A stretch of 64,000 nt of DNA from Earliella scabrosa (Eukaryota > Basidiomycota > Agaricomycetes > Polyporales > Polyporaceae): the NCBI GenBank assembly GCA_022605405.1, contig JABYQQ010000006.1, positions 1,674,001 through 1,738,000 of the forward strand, read 5' to 3'. Positions 46,061 to 57,622 of this stretch are shown here, piece after piece. The notes under the pieces are model-generated. The model was not told the origin of the DNA and made no database searches. It worked only from the letters and a program-made list of their open reading frames with translations. Position 1 is the first letter of the stretch. The number at the start of each line of letters is the position of its first letter. The position numbers and the translations under genes are program-made.

Positions 46061-46329
46061 TGTCACCGTCCTACCTACGTAGCTCATGCACGTGCAGCCC
46101 TCCGACTGTCCGTTTGGTCTCCCAGCCTTCCCAAGACCAAGCTACGCCGTCTCATACCTTTCAAGGCAGATAAGGTAGACCTAGGACGCTCGATTGCGAT
46201 TCTAAGTCCATCAGCGGCTACGTCTAGGGTCGAGTTGGGAAGACGACGGCCTAATCCTCCTCTATTCTGCCATACTCCGAGCTAGGCAGGCGGACGCAGT
46301 CGCTCCGACTCTTCCGGGACCGTCGAGGT

Positions 46330-46367
46330 GCTGAGCAGGCCCCGCAACTCCTCGGGGCCTGCTCAGC
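46330..46367. repeat. Perfect 15-bp hairpin
   Basis: GCTGAGCAGGCCCCG and its exact reverse complement are separated by 8 bases. It lies in the gap between the preceding gene and the start of the oxygenase gene (46,796). It could be a transcript terminator or structured leader, or an element end. Confidence 0.7.
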
Positions 46368-46795
46368 ATCCGCTTAGCCGAGTTTCGGCGTCTATTTGCA
46401 CAAATTGTTTCCCCGAGGCCCCTGCCGCCCTCTCTCTTCTGTACTCTTCGTCGAGGCTTCATACTTTGCGAAGGGCTGCTCTTGTCCGCATTTCCGCTGT
46501 CTCTGCCCGCTGTCTTCCAGTGCTTGGAAGTCCTTGTGCTTCGTCGCCTTGAATCCTCTTGAACTCACGTTCCTGCGTCCCGGTCGCCCTGTGTTTTACG
46601 GGAGGTGAGTTTCTGGCCTCTATCATACCTCGGCGGTCATGCAGTCGCTGTGAGAGCGTTCTGGGCCCCAATAGCAGTCAGACATCGTCCTTGCCAGAAT
46701 CGTGCTTCCAGTCTTGTTCTGTATGCTTACATTCCCTCGGCCCTGGGGCTATCTTCCTCCATAGACTCCCCAAAACCGCATCCAATAGTCCAAAC

Positions 46796-49700
46796 ATGGC
46801 TCATGCACAATTTCCGGGTATGTCCGTGTCGTTGTATCCAGTGTAACTCCCCCTGTTAAGGAGGTATTCATCAGATTTGCCCCCTCCGCCCAACGGCATC
46901 CTTCTCGAGTTTCCCAACCGCAACCCCCTCCTCCCCTGCCTTTACGAGATCCCATCCCATGCTCTAATTCTCCCGGAGCACTGCGCGAAGCGCATCTTTT
47001 TGGTATACCAGGACACGCGTCGCGAAGCCATGGAGGAGTTCTATAAAGTTGTTGCGGGAGAGCAGTTTCCGGAGGGCACAGAAACAGGCATTACGGCGGC
47101 TGGTGAGCACGTTAATGGTTTATTTTACTTCCGCTCTCCTCTCAACGTTGTCCAAAAGGTTTCGCTCGCCTTGAGCGTGGCGACTACCTTCTGAGCCGCG
47201 ACATCCACGGGTCCATGAAGGAGGAAGACGATGTCATACAAGTCTGGGTGACCTCTGAGTAAGTCCATGCGTGCTCCTCACCTCGCATCTAACCTGGCGT
47301 CATGTTGATGTGGTCAACACTCAGCGAGGTCATTACAAAACCCCTCCGCGAAGGCATCGACGCTGCGCAGCGAGCTGGGCTGGGAGAACGCCAGGACCGC
47401 TCTCCATGCAAACCCACGAAGAAGCCAGACGGAAGTTACGAGGGCGGCACCGCGTTTGAGCGCCACGATCTCGCTGCGCACGTCCGCAACGCACCTCGCT
47501 GTTACACGCTTGCACAGTCATATCAAGTCCAGCGGAACATCGTGGGGCCTGCGGCAGCCACGAAGATCGCCATGGGGCAGGAGCCGAGCGATCATCTCCT
47601 TCTGCGACAGCAGATCATCAAGGTGCGCCTTGTGTAGCTATCTCTTCGCTGCCTGGTGAACTACTTAAACTCCTGCAGGCCGCGGCTCCGATCGCGATTG
47701 CTTCTCTCGAGGCTGCACCAAAGCGCGTCAGCGAGGCACTGAAGCGACAGGCCGACGTAACGAATCTACCTCGCGTTGGCTGCAATGAGAACTACGCTTT
47801 CCCAACGATGCAGTTGAACATTGCAGCCACCCAGCCGGCTGATGCCCTCGCCTGTAAGTCCAACCTCCGTCACACGCACCTATCCCTTCGCTCACGTATT
47901 CTTAGTGCCGCGCATGAAAGAAGATTTCGGCTCCTTTGGCGGAAAACACATCGATGAGCACGACTGCATCGGCGGCTACACTTCGATGATCACTCACAGC
48001 GACCTCGACGATGACGATCACCCTGGCTACTTCATCATTGGGGACTTGGGCATTGCCGTTTGTACGTTGCCTGATCGTTATGCTCCGCCTAGACGACTTA
48101 GCAGTAAATTGTAATAGTACTCAAGGGCTTAATCATCGTGAACTTCTCCGGATTACATTTCCATGGAGGATACCCGCCGACGGCCGCTCCTGGCAAACAG
48201 CCACAGCCGTGGTCTGGCCGCTTCACCATCGTCTGTTACCCGCCCCGCGCGATGATCAACGCCAGCGGCATCTTAAGCTTTGCCGCGTTGCCTGGAAACA
48301 AGACATTCCAGATGCCGCCGGAGTTTATAGATCCAAGGTGCGCTATCGGATATTGCTGCACTACGGTAGTATTAATCCGCGGCTAGATACGACCACGAGC
48401 CCATCGTCACCAATGTGGCGAACTGGGTCAATTCGGGCTGGTATCTTAGCTCTCCGGATGCCTATCTCCAGTTCTACTACCGCGGTCTCTGTCAGATGGC
48501 CCACCACTTTGGCCGTCAGGCTCCGCCCCCGAACCGCATTGAGATAGACTTCAAGAAGCTTGCGGAGTGCTTCTCCCTAGTGGACAAAGACGGCGTTGTA
48601 CACAAGGCAAACTTCTGGGAGCTTCATCCCGGTTCGACCGCATCATCATCCGAGTTTGGCTGTACTCGTCAAGACTCGGTCGCCGAGTGGGAGAAGTACA
48701 ACGCCACTCAGGCGAAGCATGTCGCGCATGCTTCACATCTCTTGTATATGCAAGGTCAGGCTTATTGTCTGCTATTGATCGCTTGTCTCACGGTTTTGTT
48801 TACTCCCCAGAAAAGGACAAAGCGAAGAAGTCCGGCACGGGCAAGCGCAAGCATGACGAAGGCGACGAAGAGGTTCAAACTCCCAGTGAGTGGTCCGCCG
48901 ATGTTCGCACATGTTCAGCCTCTTCATAGGCCAATTATTAGAGAAAAAGCATAAGGCCCGTAAAGGTTCGAAGTTGGTCAAGGGCGCAAAGGGGTCGGCA
49001 AAGTCAACGGCCACGCAGAGTGCCGCAAACCAGAGCGCACCTGTCCTCCAGCCTCCTACGCCCCACTCGGCTTCCGCTGCGTCAGCAGATGACGATTACG
49101 CTGCTGACGATGAAGATGAAAGTTGTACGTGCTCTACGTGGCGTTGCCGGCAATGGAATCGATTGACTGAGTTCGTCTACTGATAGGGGCTCACGCGCCG
49201 CCAGCAGCTGGTACCCGAAGCCGCCGGGCCGCTATGAAGCGTCATGGACAAATCGATACAGGACTTGGGCATCCGTACAATCTCCGTACCCGTAGGCATT
49301 AGCGTATATACACCAGACGTTCGTATGGATGTTGACATGTCTGCGGGCAGAAGATGTCCCGGGTATACCCGAGGCAGAAACGGGAGTACTCCAATTATTC
49401 GGAGGTGCCATTCTTGGTGCGCAGGTCACGCTCGTGCACGGACTTGCCAGCGAAGTCCCCTCGGAGTCTGGTCAGTCTCTTTAATTGCCGTATGTCCATC
49501 TAGTTTGTGCGCTTACATCTCGCAGAGGACGAGATCATGGAGGATACGATCGATGTTGGTCGTATTGCGCCGACGCCATTCGACCACAACCCCGAGCTAA
49601 TGGACGAGCATGCCGCTACGCAAGCTGCTACTCAAGTCGTCGCGTCTAGCGAACATTCCGGGGCTTTGCCTGCTCAGCCTGCAGTTCCCCGTATGTATCC

Positions 49701-51645
49701 TGTTGGGCAGTAGACGGACCCTGACTGACTTCGTACAGCATTCCAGCGCGTGCTTGACCTGTTTCTCGCCAGGAATCTGCATCAGCAACTACAGAAGTTC
49801 TCGAGTATTCAAGTGTCGTCTCTGAAGAAGCCATCTTCTCTTGACCAGGCGTCTAGCCTGGTGGATAACTTCATGAAGAGCATCCGTAAAGACGCCCCAA
49901 CTCTGGACGTAGCCCAGGCGGTCTCCCAGATGTGGCCTGCCCATCAAGCCCTCCAGGATGCTGATAACATCGCCGGGTTCCATCTCGCCATTCATCGCCG
50001 ACGTCTAATGCTCTGCAGCGCAGCCGCCTGGTACTGGCTGACCCACCATTGCGCCGAACGATGTCGCACGATCGTCCACGGTCTACGCCGCTCACCCAAC
50101 CCACCTACATCCTTTCCAGATTGGCTTGATTGCCTCGTGCTTGACATATACCAGAGCCTCATGTCCCGACGACGCGGGAACTACAAGTTCGACGGGGGCG
50201 ACTATCTTCCTCATCTCCAGAAGGGAGAGTTCATCCTGTCTGTACCGCGACCACGCCTCCTTGAAGATGACATCACAGACCGCGTCTGCGACAACCTGGT
50301 CTCGCTCCTTCGGCAGTGGCTCAAATACCCAAACAACACCGAGATGTTGGCGGCGTACTCCATCATATACATCCTGGACGCATTCAAGAACTCAGATGTG
50401 CTTCTTCTCGACGGAGTATGGGCAATGTACCGCTCCGTAGTCAAGTCTTGCCTCGGAATCAAGAAGAAGGCCGCGGCGCTTCGTCTGTCGATGTTGGATG
50501 CGTATGGTTCTGCCCTACAGGAGCACCCGCTTGCAGACTCAACATCCGCAGAGCATCTCATTCTCCAGCAGATCTCCTCCTCGATTGAGGCTTCCTGGCC
50601 AGGCCTACGCAGTTGGTCCGATTCCCTCTTCCATTGCATTGCGCAGGGTGGTCTTCAATCCTCAACGTCCATTCCTGCTGCTCTCCCACCTGCTGCTGGA
50701 GAGTCTGAGCGAACCCTGCCCGGCGGTCCTGATCTCCAACCCGGGCTCGACGCCATCCTGCAATTTGCCTTGCAACTTCTCCCTCTTGCTCGGGGCGAGA
50801 ATCTGTCGCAACCAAACCAACTGCAACAGCTCGCTCAGAAACGCCCAGACCATATCCTGCCATGGCGTGAGCTCGCTCCGTGCCGACGTCGAGTCACTGC
50901 GCCAGGAGGACCTTTCCATCCCACTTTGGTCGAACAGCCCGGCGCCTTCCCTAGCTGGGTCATTTTCCGCGCGCTTCTCTTCGACTCTCCCATCCTTCAT
51001 TCCGGGGCGACCTCTTGCTACTTTGCCAACCAAGGAGCCTGGGAGGACTTCCTCACAAGTGAAGGGTTCAACGTCGACGACCCCACATCCGTTCGACGCT
51101 TCTTTAACATCGCATGTTACGGTACCCCCCAGAACGAACGGAGCCAAGGAGATAAGCTTGCGCCTCAATACTTCGCTGCAGAGACGCGTTGGCTAGAGCT
51201 CGTCGAGCGACATGACCGTGGCCTAATACCTTTCGAGGAGTTTTTCCTTTGGACCCAAGGGAAGCGGGTGGACGGCGCGCAGGCCAGCGGCAAGCCCGTG
51301 ATCAGACGGATTGAACACCTCCGACTCCTTGGCGGTTTGACAGGATATCTGCTTACTGCGGATCTTGTTTATGCCGGCAAAGTCGCGGAACCCAACGTCG
51401 AGGAGATCGGTCGCGTCATCCACGCAAATCGTCTGGGTTCGTATGCTGCTTTGGTGTCCGCTAAGCTGGTATCGAAGACCTGCAATGCCGATGAAGTAGT
51501 TCAAGCATTCCGCGAAGTCTACAACCATCTGCTCGCAGGACTTGACCAGGCTGATCGGGAGTTGGTGGGTTACAACGCCATTCTGGTGGAGCATCTGTTA
51601 TGCAAATTTCAGCGCACCCGCAAAGTTCACAAGCTGACTTCGTAG
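46796..51645 (+). CDS. JBP/TET-like 2-oxoglutarate/Fe(II) oxygenase with long helical C-terminus
   Basis: Well supported exons: 46,796-46,817; 46,875-47,102; 47,159-47,258; 47,325-47,622; 47,679-47,853; 47,906-48,061; 48,118-48,337; 48,387-48,754; 48,811-48,885; 48,942-49,124; then unresolved small exons between 49,187 and 49,470; 49,526-49,690; 49,739-51,645. The product is about 1,350 residues. The oxygenase signature is FGGKHIDEHD (His 289, Asp 291), GYFIIGDLGIAV, FSGLHFHGGYPP (candidate second His 340 or 342) and WSGRFTIVCYPP (Arg 361). This is the layout of the JBP1/TET oxygenase family, which in mushrooms is expanded and oxidises methylated bases in other organisms. A Lys-rich linker and acidic repeats (about 500-640) lead into a 635-residue helical region of unknown fold. 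DNA as substrate is an inference. Confidence 0.7.
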
Positions 51646-51835
51646 ATATGGATTATTGTCGAGTCTTAGTAGTATCAGGAGGAGCTGGCGCTCTGGAAAT
51701 AAATTCACGGGTAGTATGATCAAGTCTATGGTGAACAGGTAGTAGCGTAGGGTACGGACAACGACTAATTATGTGAGATCGGGAGTTGTAATGTACCTCT
51801 GTCAGTCAAATACTTATCTAAGCGAGCATGGTAAG

Positions 51836-53125
51836 CTAGTCGTGAGAGCTGGTAGAGCGATCGGTAAGACGTAGACGCTTCATCGCGCCTTGTGGAGGGT
51901 TGTTCCCTTCGTCCGAGTCCTCCTCTGCGTCGTCTCCATATCCCACCTTGCGCTTGATCTTCTTCAGCGGGGACACCGGCGCTTTAGCTATCGCCTCTAT
52001 CGCTGCAACATTGTAGTCCTGAAACGATGGCCAGTCAGTCCAACTGGACCGTCGACGTGGCTGCTAGCCAATGGACGACATACCGCTTCAGCATCCCTAC
52101 TGAGAAGACAAAGTGCGCGCATCTTGGGCACAAACACGTAGTCGTGACGACCAACCCTCACAACTTGAAAGCTAACTTGAACTTCAACCATATTGCTCAA
52201 GTTGAAGAACTCCGGCTTATACGGCTCGAAGGTGATGCTAGAGAAGGGTTGGAAGACTTGCTGGAGGACCAACACGGAGACGGACGTACTCGATATCATC
52301 ATGACGGGAGTCCACGGTGCGTTTCCAGTAGTCGACGTGGTTCTCCACCGTGTGGACCTCTGTGCGGAGGAGAGGGCGGAGGATGTTGAAGGGATCAACG
52401 AACTGACCAAGATCCTGCTTCTTCTCTCCTTCTCCATCCTTCGCAGACATCAGTATCCGGTTACTGAATGTCAACGTCAGACTCTCCCCTCCATCGCATC
52501 CCGGTGCCCAGGTGCGGAGCTGACACCCCCTTGCGGAAAGGTGCATCTTGAAGGCGTGATATATCGTGCTTACACCCCGCACCGCAGAATGGAAGAATTG
52601 CGACCCTAAGCCCGTCAGCGTCACGCTTTGCTTCATGTCGATCAGGCGGTTCTGGTTGCGTGGAATGCTTCACCGCAAATGGTCAACATGGAACGAGATA
52701 CGTCGAGCGTCGACGCAACTCACTGGAACTGACGAAGGGGTGGCAACGTGGACTCTAACAAGAAACCCTGCAAGTTCATCACGACTTCTTCAATGTCTCC
52801 AGCCCGGGCAGGCTCCTGGTACACTAGCATCAGGCAGCGTCCCTGGCGCCGCTCCAGAACATATGCAAACTTTGCGAAGTCTACATTCTAGAGGCCGGGT
52901 TGGTTGGTGAGGGATCATTCTACGCCCCGTACATGTTCATGAAGACTTACATTGCCAATGGTGTACAGTTCACGAAAAGAGGGCCCATCGTCCGCTGAAA
53001 TGGACCTCTTCATTTCCTGGTCCAGAAGATCGCCTATTGACATGGTCAATGGAAAGAATTACTGAACGGTGAGCTAACGTACGATACTTCTGAGAGTTTG
53101 CACGAAGTTGAGTGAGATATGACAT
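51836..53125 (-). CDS. Unknown 335-residue protein, six exons
   Basis: Minus-strand exons 53,125-53,083, 53,033-52,951, 52,887-52,724, 52,667-52,306, 52,256-52,084 and 52,018-51,836 join in phase to 335 residues. Blocks are MSYLTQLRANSQKYRDLLDQ, FRELYTIGN, VDFAKFAYVLERRQGRCLML, RNQNRLIDMKQSVTLTGLG, FEPYKPEFFNLSNMVEVQVS and a C-terminus with PLKKIKRKVGYGDD and MKRLRLTDRS, both nuclear-signal-like. There is no signal peptide or membrane segment. The exon C start uses a GAAG acceptor and the exon C end a GTCATG donor; these two are less usual than the rest. It converges on the oxygenase gene, 190 bases apart. Family not recognised. Confidence 0.65.
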
Positions 53126-53796
53126 AGTCGCCAGAAGCAGAACAAGTGACTGGAGGAAGAATGAGATGCTAGAGGCAGAACGATGGTAGGGAGAATGAGT
53201 TCCTGAGAACAGAAGAGTGGTGGCGACGGAGGGGAAGAGCGGAAAGAGAGGCTCAGGTGCGTCGGTATATTCAAGGGGCTCTGCGCAAACTCCACGAAAT
53301 GGGCGGGGCGTGATTGTCATCTGAATTGGCACACTTCGGAACTTCTCTCCGTCCAGAGTGTTTCATGTTCTTCCGGTTGCTGCTCGCAAGCCCATTCCGG
53401 CTGCGCAGGTGACTCTGCCGGACTTCAGGCAGCGGGCGGAAGAGCTATGCTAGCGAAGCGACTCGCCTAGATGCGGTGGCTGCCTTGCACCTGCCTCTCA
53501 TTCTTTCTCTTCATGCAAGGTGCAGAGATGTCCACCTAGTCTTCATGGGTGTCATTTTCTATATTTATGCAATTGCTGGCCATTGTATACTGACCCACAT
53601 CTTCGTACAGGGATGTGGAATCAAGAGTGGCATGTGCGCTTGGTAAATTCTGGCTCATTTCGCCTATTGATAACCGTGCGCTCCCGCCGTGGTCGCGTAC
53701 TTCAAGACAACCGCGCCCTTGCCCAGCCGCCTCATGGCCGCACCGATCGGTTGGTGTTTGGGGACCACGGTGTTCAGGGTCTTAGCTCTGGGGAGA
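53126..53796. other. Divergent spacer
   Basis: It separates the start codons of the minus-strand 335-residue gene and the plus-strand multi-exon gene. No gene or repeat is recognised. Its right end is the TATA box described next. Confidence 0.4.
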
Positions 53797-53802
53797 TATA
53801 AA
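53797..53802 (+). promoter_or_regulatory. TATA box of the following multi-exon gene
   Basis: TATAAA lies 122 bases upstream of the ATG at 53,924, followed by a CT-rich leader. The distance fits a normal fungal promoter. Confidence 0.55.
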
Positions 53803-53923
53803 GGTACGGAGCTCCTCTGTTCTTCCCAGAGTTCAATTCCTTGCGCTCTACCCCATCTCTTCCTTTTTCCAGTCGCATTTACGTGTTGTCCTCCACCCTC
53901 TCAACTCTTACCAGTCTTCTAAG

Positions 53924-56900
53924 ATGTCCACCCGTGCCTCTCGCCGCCCCCGCGTTCCCTCTGCCAAGGCTGCTGCCTCTCAGGCTGCATCTGCATCTAA
54001 GTCCACTCCTGCTAAGGCGACCTCTAAGGGCGGCCAGACGACTGCTGCGAAGGGTACCTCTAGGTATGGCATTGCATGGTTGTTTTGCAGATTACATGCT
54101 AACTTGCTCTTTATAGCGCAAAGGGTACCCGCGGTCGCTCGACTGCTACGAAGGCTCTTACGTGCGTGCATTGTTTGATTTCTATCGATGTTAGCTGACT
54201 GGCGCAGACCTGAGGAGGTTCCTTCTGACCTCGATCGTGACGAGGATCCTCCGGTCGTCAACACGACGTGAGTTCTTAACTTGATTCTGCCTTTAACATG
54301 TCTGACACTGTGTTATAGCAAAAAGGCTGGTCGTGGTCGCGTCAAGGCCAGAGAGGAGAGGTGAGATCGGTGCTCCGTCTTGTTTTTTCCATCGCTGACA
54401 AGATGCTCAGCCCTGAGGTACCGCCTCCGGTGGATGATGAGGCTGACGAAGTTGATGAGGATGAGGCGGAGAGAGAGAGTCGCGACGTGGATGACGAGGA
54501 CAACCTCGAGGAGGCCACAGCGGAGGACATCTCGTGAGTGACTGCCTTGTTCTTCTCCACTTAATCTGACTTTGAAGATAGCAGTGACGATGAGAAGGCC
54601 TCTGCTCGCCAGAGCAAGACCAAGAGCGTTGCCAACATTGACGACTCTGAGGACGACGAGTACGTCGAAGTTGACACCCGCCTTGCCAAGAGAAGCGGTC
54701 GTGCTGTTACTCCCGACAGTCCCCGTGCTCGGTACGCAGTCTAACTCTCTTTTATGAATTTCTTAGCTAATCGGCTTCTAGTCGTTCTCGTAAGAAGGGC
54801 GAGGTTCCTGAGAGTCAAGGCAGTCCCTCACCTCAGTAAGTCTTTGTCTTGCTATTGATGCGCATGCTCACCGTCCTGCAGAAAGAATTTGGCTGTCAAC
54901 AAGCCCAAGTTCAGTGTGGCTGCAACTGCAGCCACTCCATCGCGCAAGAAGCGTGGCCAAGCGTAAGTGCTCTCAGATTTGCTGCAGTCATTAGCCAGAC
55001 TAATGAATGTTGTCATTAGATCGTATTCCGACAATGACTCTGAGCCTGAGTGGGTGATATTAATAAGTAACATCTTCTTTTGCTGACCACACCTCTAGAG
55101 TGTCGCCGTCAAAGAAGAAGCGCATCTCGTGAGTTGATCCACATCTTGCCAACATAATCTCTTTGACTAATGATTATCAGAACCCCCTGGAGGAGGACGA
55201 GGATGTCATCATGGTTGAGGACACTCCTCCTCGCACCGTGAAGAAGAAGTAAGTCATTTGGGCATTGGTTGCGCAGCTGCTCTTCTAACCTTGATTGCTA
55301 GGACTCCGGCCCCTACACCTGCTCGCGTCAAGAAGACCACCGCAGGCAATGAGGCTGGGTCGGCCTCTCGTGTTGCTCGCCCTCTTCCTCGCCGCGTTAT
55401 GGCTAGCAAGGAGGCTCAGGCTTCACCTGTCAAGACGGTCAAGGGTGGAAAGGCCCCGAAGTAAGACTGCGACTAATCTGCTTTACATGCTACATCTCTT
55501 CACATCTCTTTTCTCATCTGACGTAGTTCCGCCGACACCTTCTTTAATCCTCCTAATGTTGATCAGACGTCCAAAGAGTAACCGTTCATCTACAATACGC
55601 ATCTTTCCTCTCTCTCATCTCCTGCCACTCTCTTAGCTACCGCCGCCAGACAAAACTTTTCGTGGACCATGTGGATTCTGTCACCGATACGGATGTTGAG
55701 GCTGTTGCTGATCAGTATGTCGTCACCTTTAATAATATGCATGTGCTGCCTTCTAAACCTGTGTGCTACCTAGGATGCAAGATGTCGACATCAACCATGA
55801 GCATCAAGTTTCTGATGGCGATTCTGACAATGCTATGGAGTAGGTACTCTGTACACAGGGCTTACCCATATCTGATTTCGCAATATTGGCAGAGCTCATC
55901 CAGATCCTCAAGAGAAGGGCAAAGGGCGCACCGTCCATTTCGCAGAGTGAGTGCTTGGTCTATTCAATTTCAATGAGATACAGCTATAACTCCGTCCTCA
56001 GTGATGATGCTGTCGCCATAGCTGCTGCTGCTGCCAAGGCAAAAGCGGTAGAAAAGGCGTTAGCCAACGAGGTCGGACTGCGTCATCTGGATCGCAACGA
56101 CGATGGCATTTTGGACTACGATACTCCAGGGGCGCTCTGCGATTTGCTTCGCGACACCTACGGCGCCCTTCCTGCATGCAGGTATGTTCTTGCATCACAT
56201 CTTATGAAGATATGGTGTTAATCCTGTGAAAGGCCATGCATGTACGACACCGGCAACCACACCCTCAGCTCCGCTCTCCTTGGAGACCACATCCTCAATG
56301 GCCCATATGACTTGGACGTCAAGTGCGTATGCTTTGTGATAATACAAGTTCATATCTGACTTTGACTGCAAGCTCCATCATGGATCTAGTATTGTTTAGC
56401 AGCGATGGGGTCCGGGACGACCCTCTGGTCATCAACCCCGCTCGTGCAAACCCACTCAATGCCATGCCGTATCTCTACTCTGGCGCCAAGAACAAGGTCT
56501 TAGCTGCCAAGTTCCCCAGTGCTACGATCCCACCTCGCTTCATCTGCGCCACCGTCGTGGTTGCAGTGGGCTGTCACATTGTGTGGCCCACCCAGATGCA
56601 GAAAGACACGTCGAAAATGATCAAGGAGATTCTGGGCGTTCCTCTGCGCGGTGAGATCGAGCGTGCCACTGCGTTTTATGGCACCGTCTTTGGGCAACGG
56701 ATTCTGGGACTTCAAAACTTCACAGCAGGGAGCCCAGAGGAGAAGCAGATCGCCCTTGTCTTCCGCACTTACCCATCAGAATATGGCAGCAACACAGCTA
56801 GTTGTGAGTCTCACCATCGTCATTCAACCCCTACTGTTCTGATCCACTACAAGTGCCTTCTCTTCGGGGAATGGGTGCAACGCCTTCTCGTCTTCAGCAG

Positions 56901-57311
56901 AAGAAGGGACCTTCCAGAGCGCGGTCGGATGCCAACCCATCTCGCTCTCTGCTTGAGATGCGTGATAAGACAAGCTGGACTACTGCTGATGACAGTACGT
57001 ATCTTCTCTTCTGCTTGCTCATTCCCTCACTGATGTTCTTCTAAGTCGGTATCTGGGATGCACGCGAGTACTTCAACAGTGCTAAGCCCGCAGACAAGCA
57101 GTACCGCCATGAGCTGCTTACGTCTCTTCCACGTCTCCCGTTTGACCTGGAGTATGGAGACCTGGCAGTGGTCTATCACAGCGTAAACACGTATGCTGTC
57201 CCTCGTGCGAAGCAGGACAAGATACCCACCTTCGCTGAGGCGACGACTGCGTTGTCCATGAATTTGTATGGGGTCGCTCTTCTGGCGAAGTGGAATAGCC
57301 GTTCTTTGTAG
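53924..57311 (+). CDS. Unknown multi-exon protein with basic/acidic low-complexity N-terminus
   Basis: The gene has about 18-20 short exons separated by introns of about 45-60 bases; not all borders were fixed. It starts MSTRASRRPRVPSAKAAASQ, continues with Lys/Ala-rich tails (AKGTRGRSTATKAL), acidic stretches (DDEADEVDEDEAERES; DDSEDDEYVEVD) and KKKRIS/KKK patches, resembling chromatin-binding tails. The C-terminal half is folded: LRHLDRNDDGILDYDTPGAL, then ATIPPRFICATVVVAVGCHI, GEIERATAFYGTVFGQRILG, WDAREYFNSAKPADKQYRHE and ends VALLAKWNSRSL. I do not recognise the domain. Low-complexity N-terminus plus nuclear-type signals suggest a nuclear protein. Confidence 0.6.
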
Positions 57312-57319
57312 GACTTTAG

Positions 57320-57622
57320 CATGGTGTCGCTTTTCATTCGTACCGCTGTTTCATCTGCAAGTACGCATCTTCAACAGATGTTCGGTTTTTTTTTCGAGGG
57401 TTGCGGTTCTTCCAGGGTTAGACTTTGGTGTTAGACTTACGATACGATCCATCTAATGTAATGCTTGGTGTTTGCAATGTTGAGGGCGTCTTCTGGCATT
57501 CACAGTGCCATTTCTTTGGCTTTCGTGTGCCCTAAGTACTGGTCAGATATGCAAAGTAAAAAGAGAGTGGCTGCGTAATACCTCCACAACGCCCACGGGC
57601 CTTGGGTTGATCACGTGGGTAG
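57320..57622. other. Presumed Helitron left flank
   Basis: Between the end of the preceding gene and the first Helitron frame the sequence turns AT-richer and includes a run of T near 57,388. The Helitron 5' terminus should lie here or just upstream, but Helitrons have no terminal inverted repeats or target duplications and I cannot place it. Confidence 0.35.

Noticed and set aside
51981..52609. Plus-strand open frames at 52,027-52,609
   Set aside because: Antisense to the six-exon 335-residue gene, whose exon phases all join.
52951..53043. Start of the 335-residue gene at ATG 53,043 (MSIGDLLDQ)
   Set aside because: An upstream exon (53,125-53,083) with a strong GTACGT donor joins in phase to give MSYLTQLRANSQKYRDLLDQ, which is a better N-terminus.
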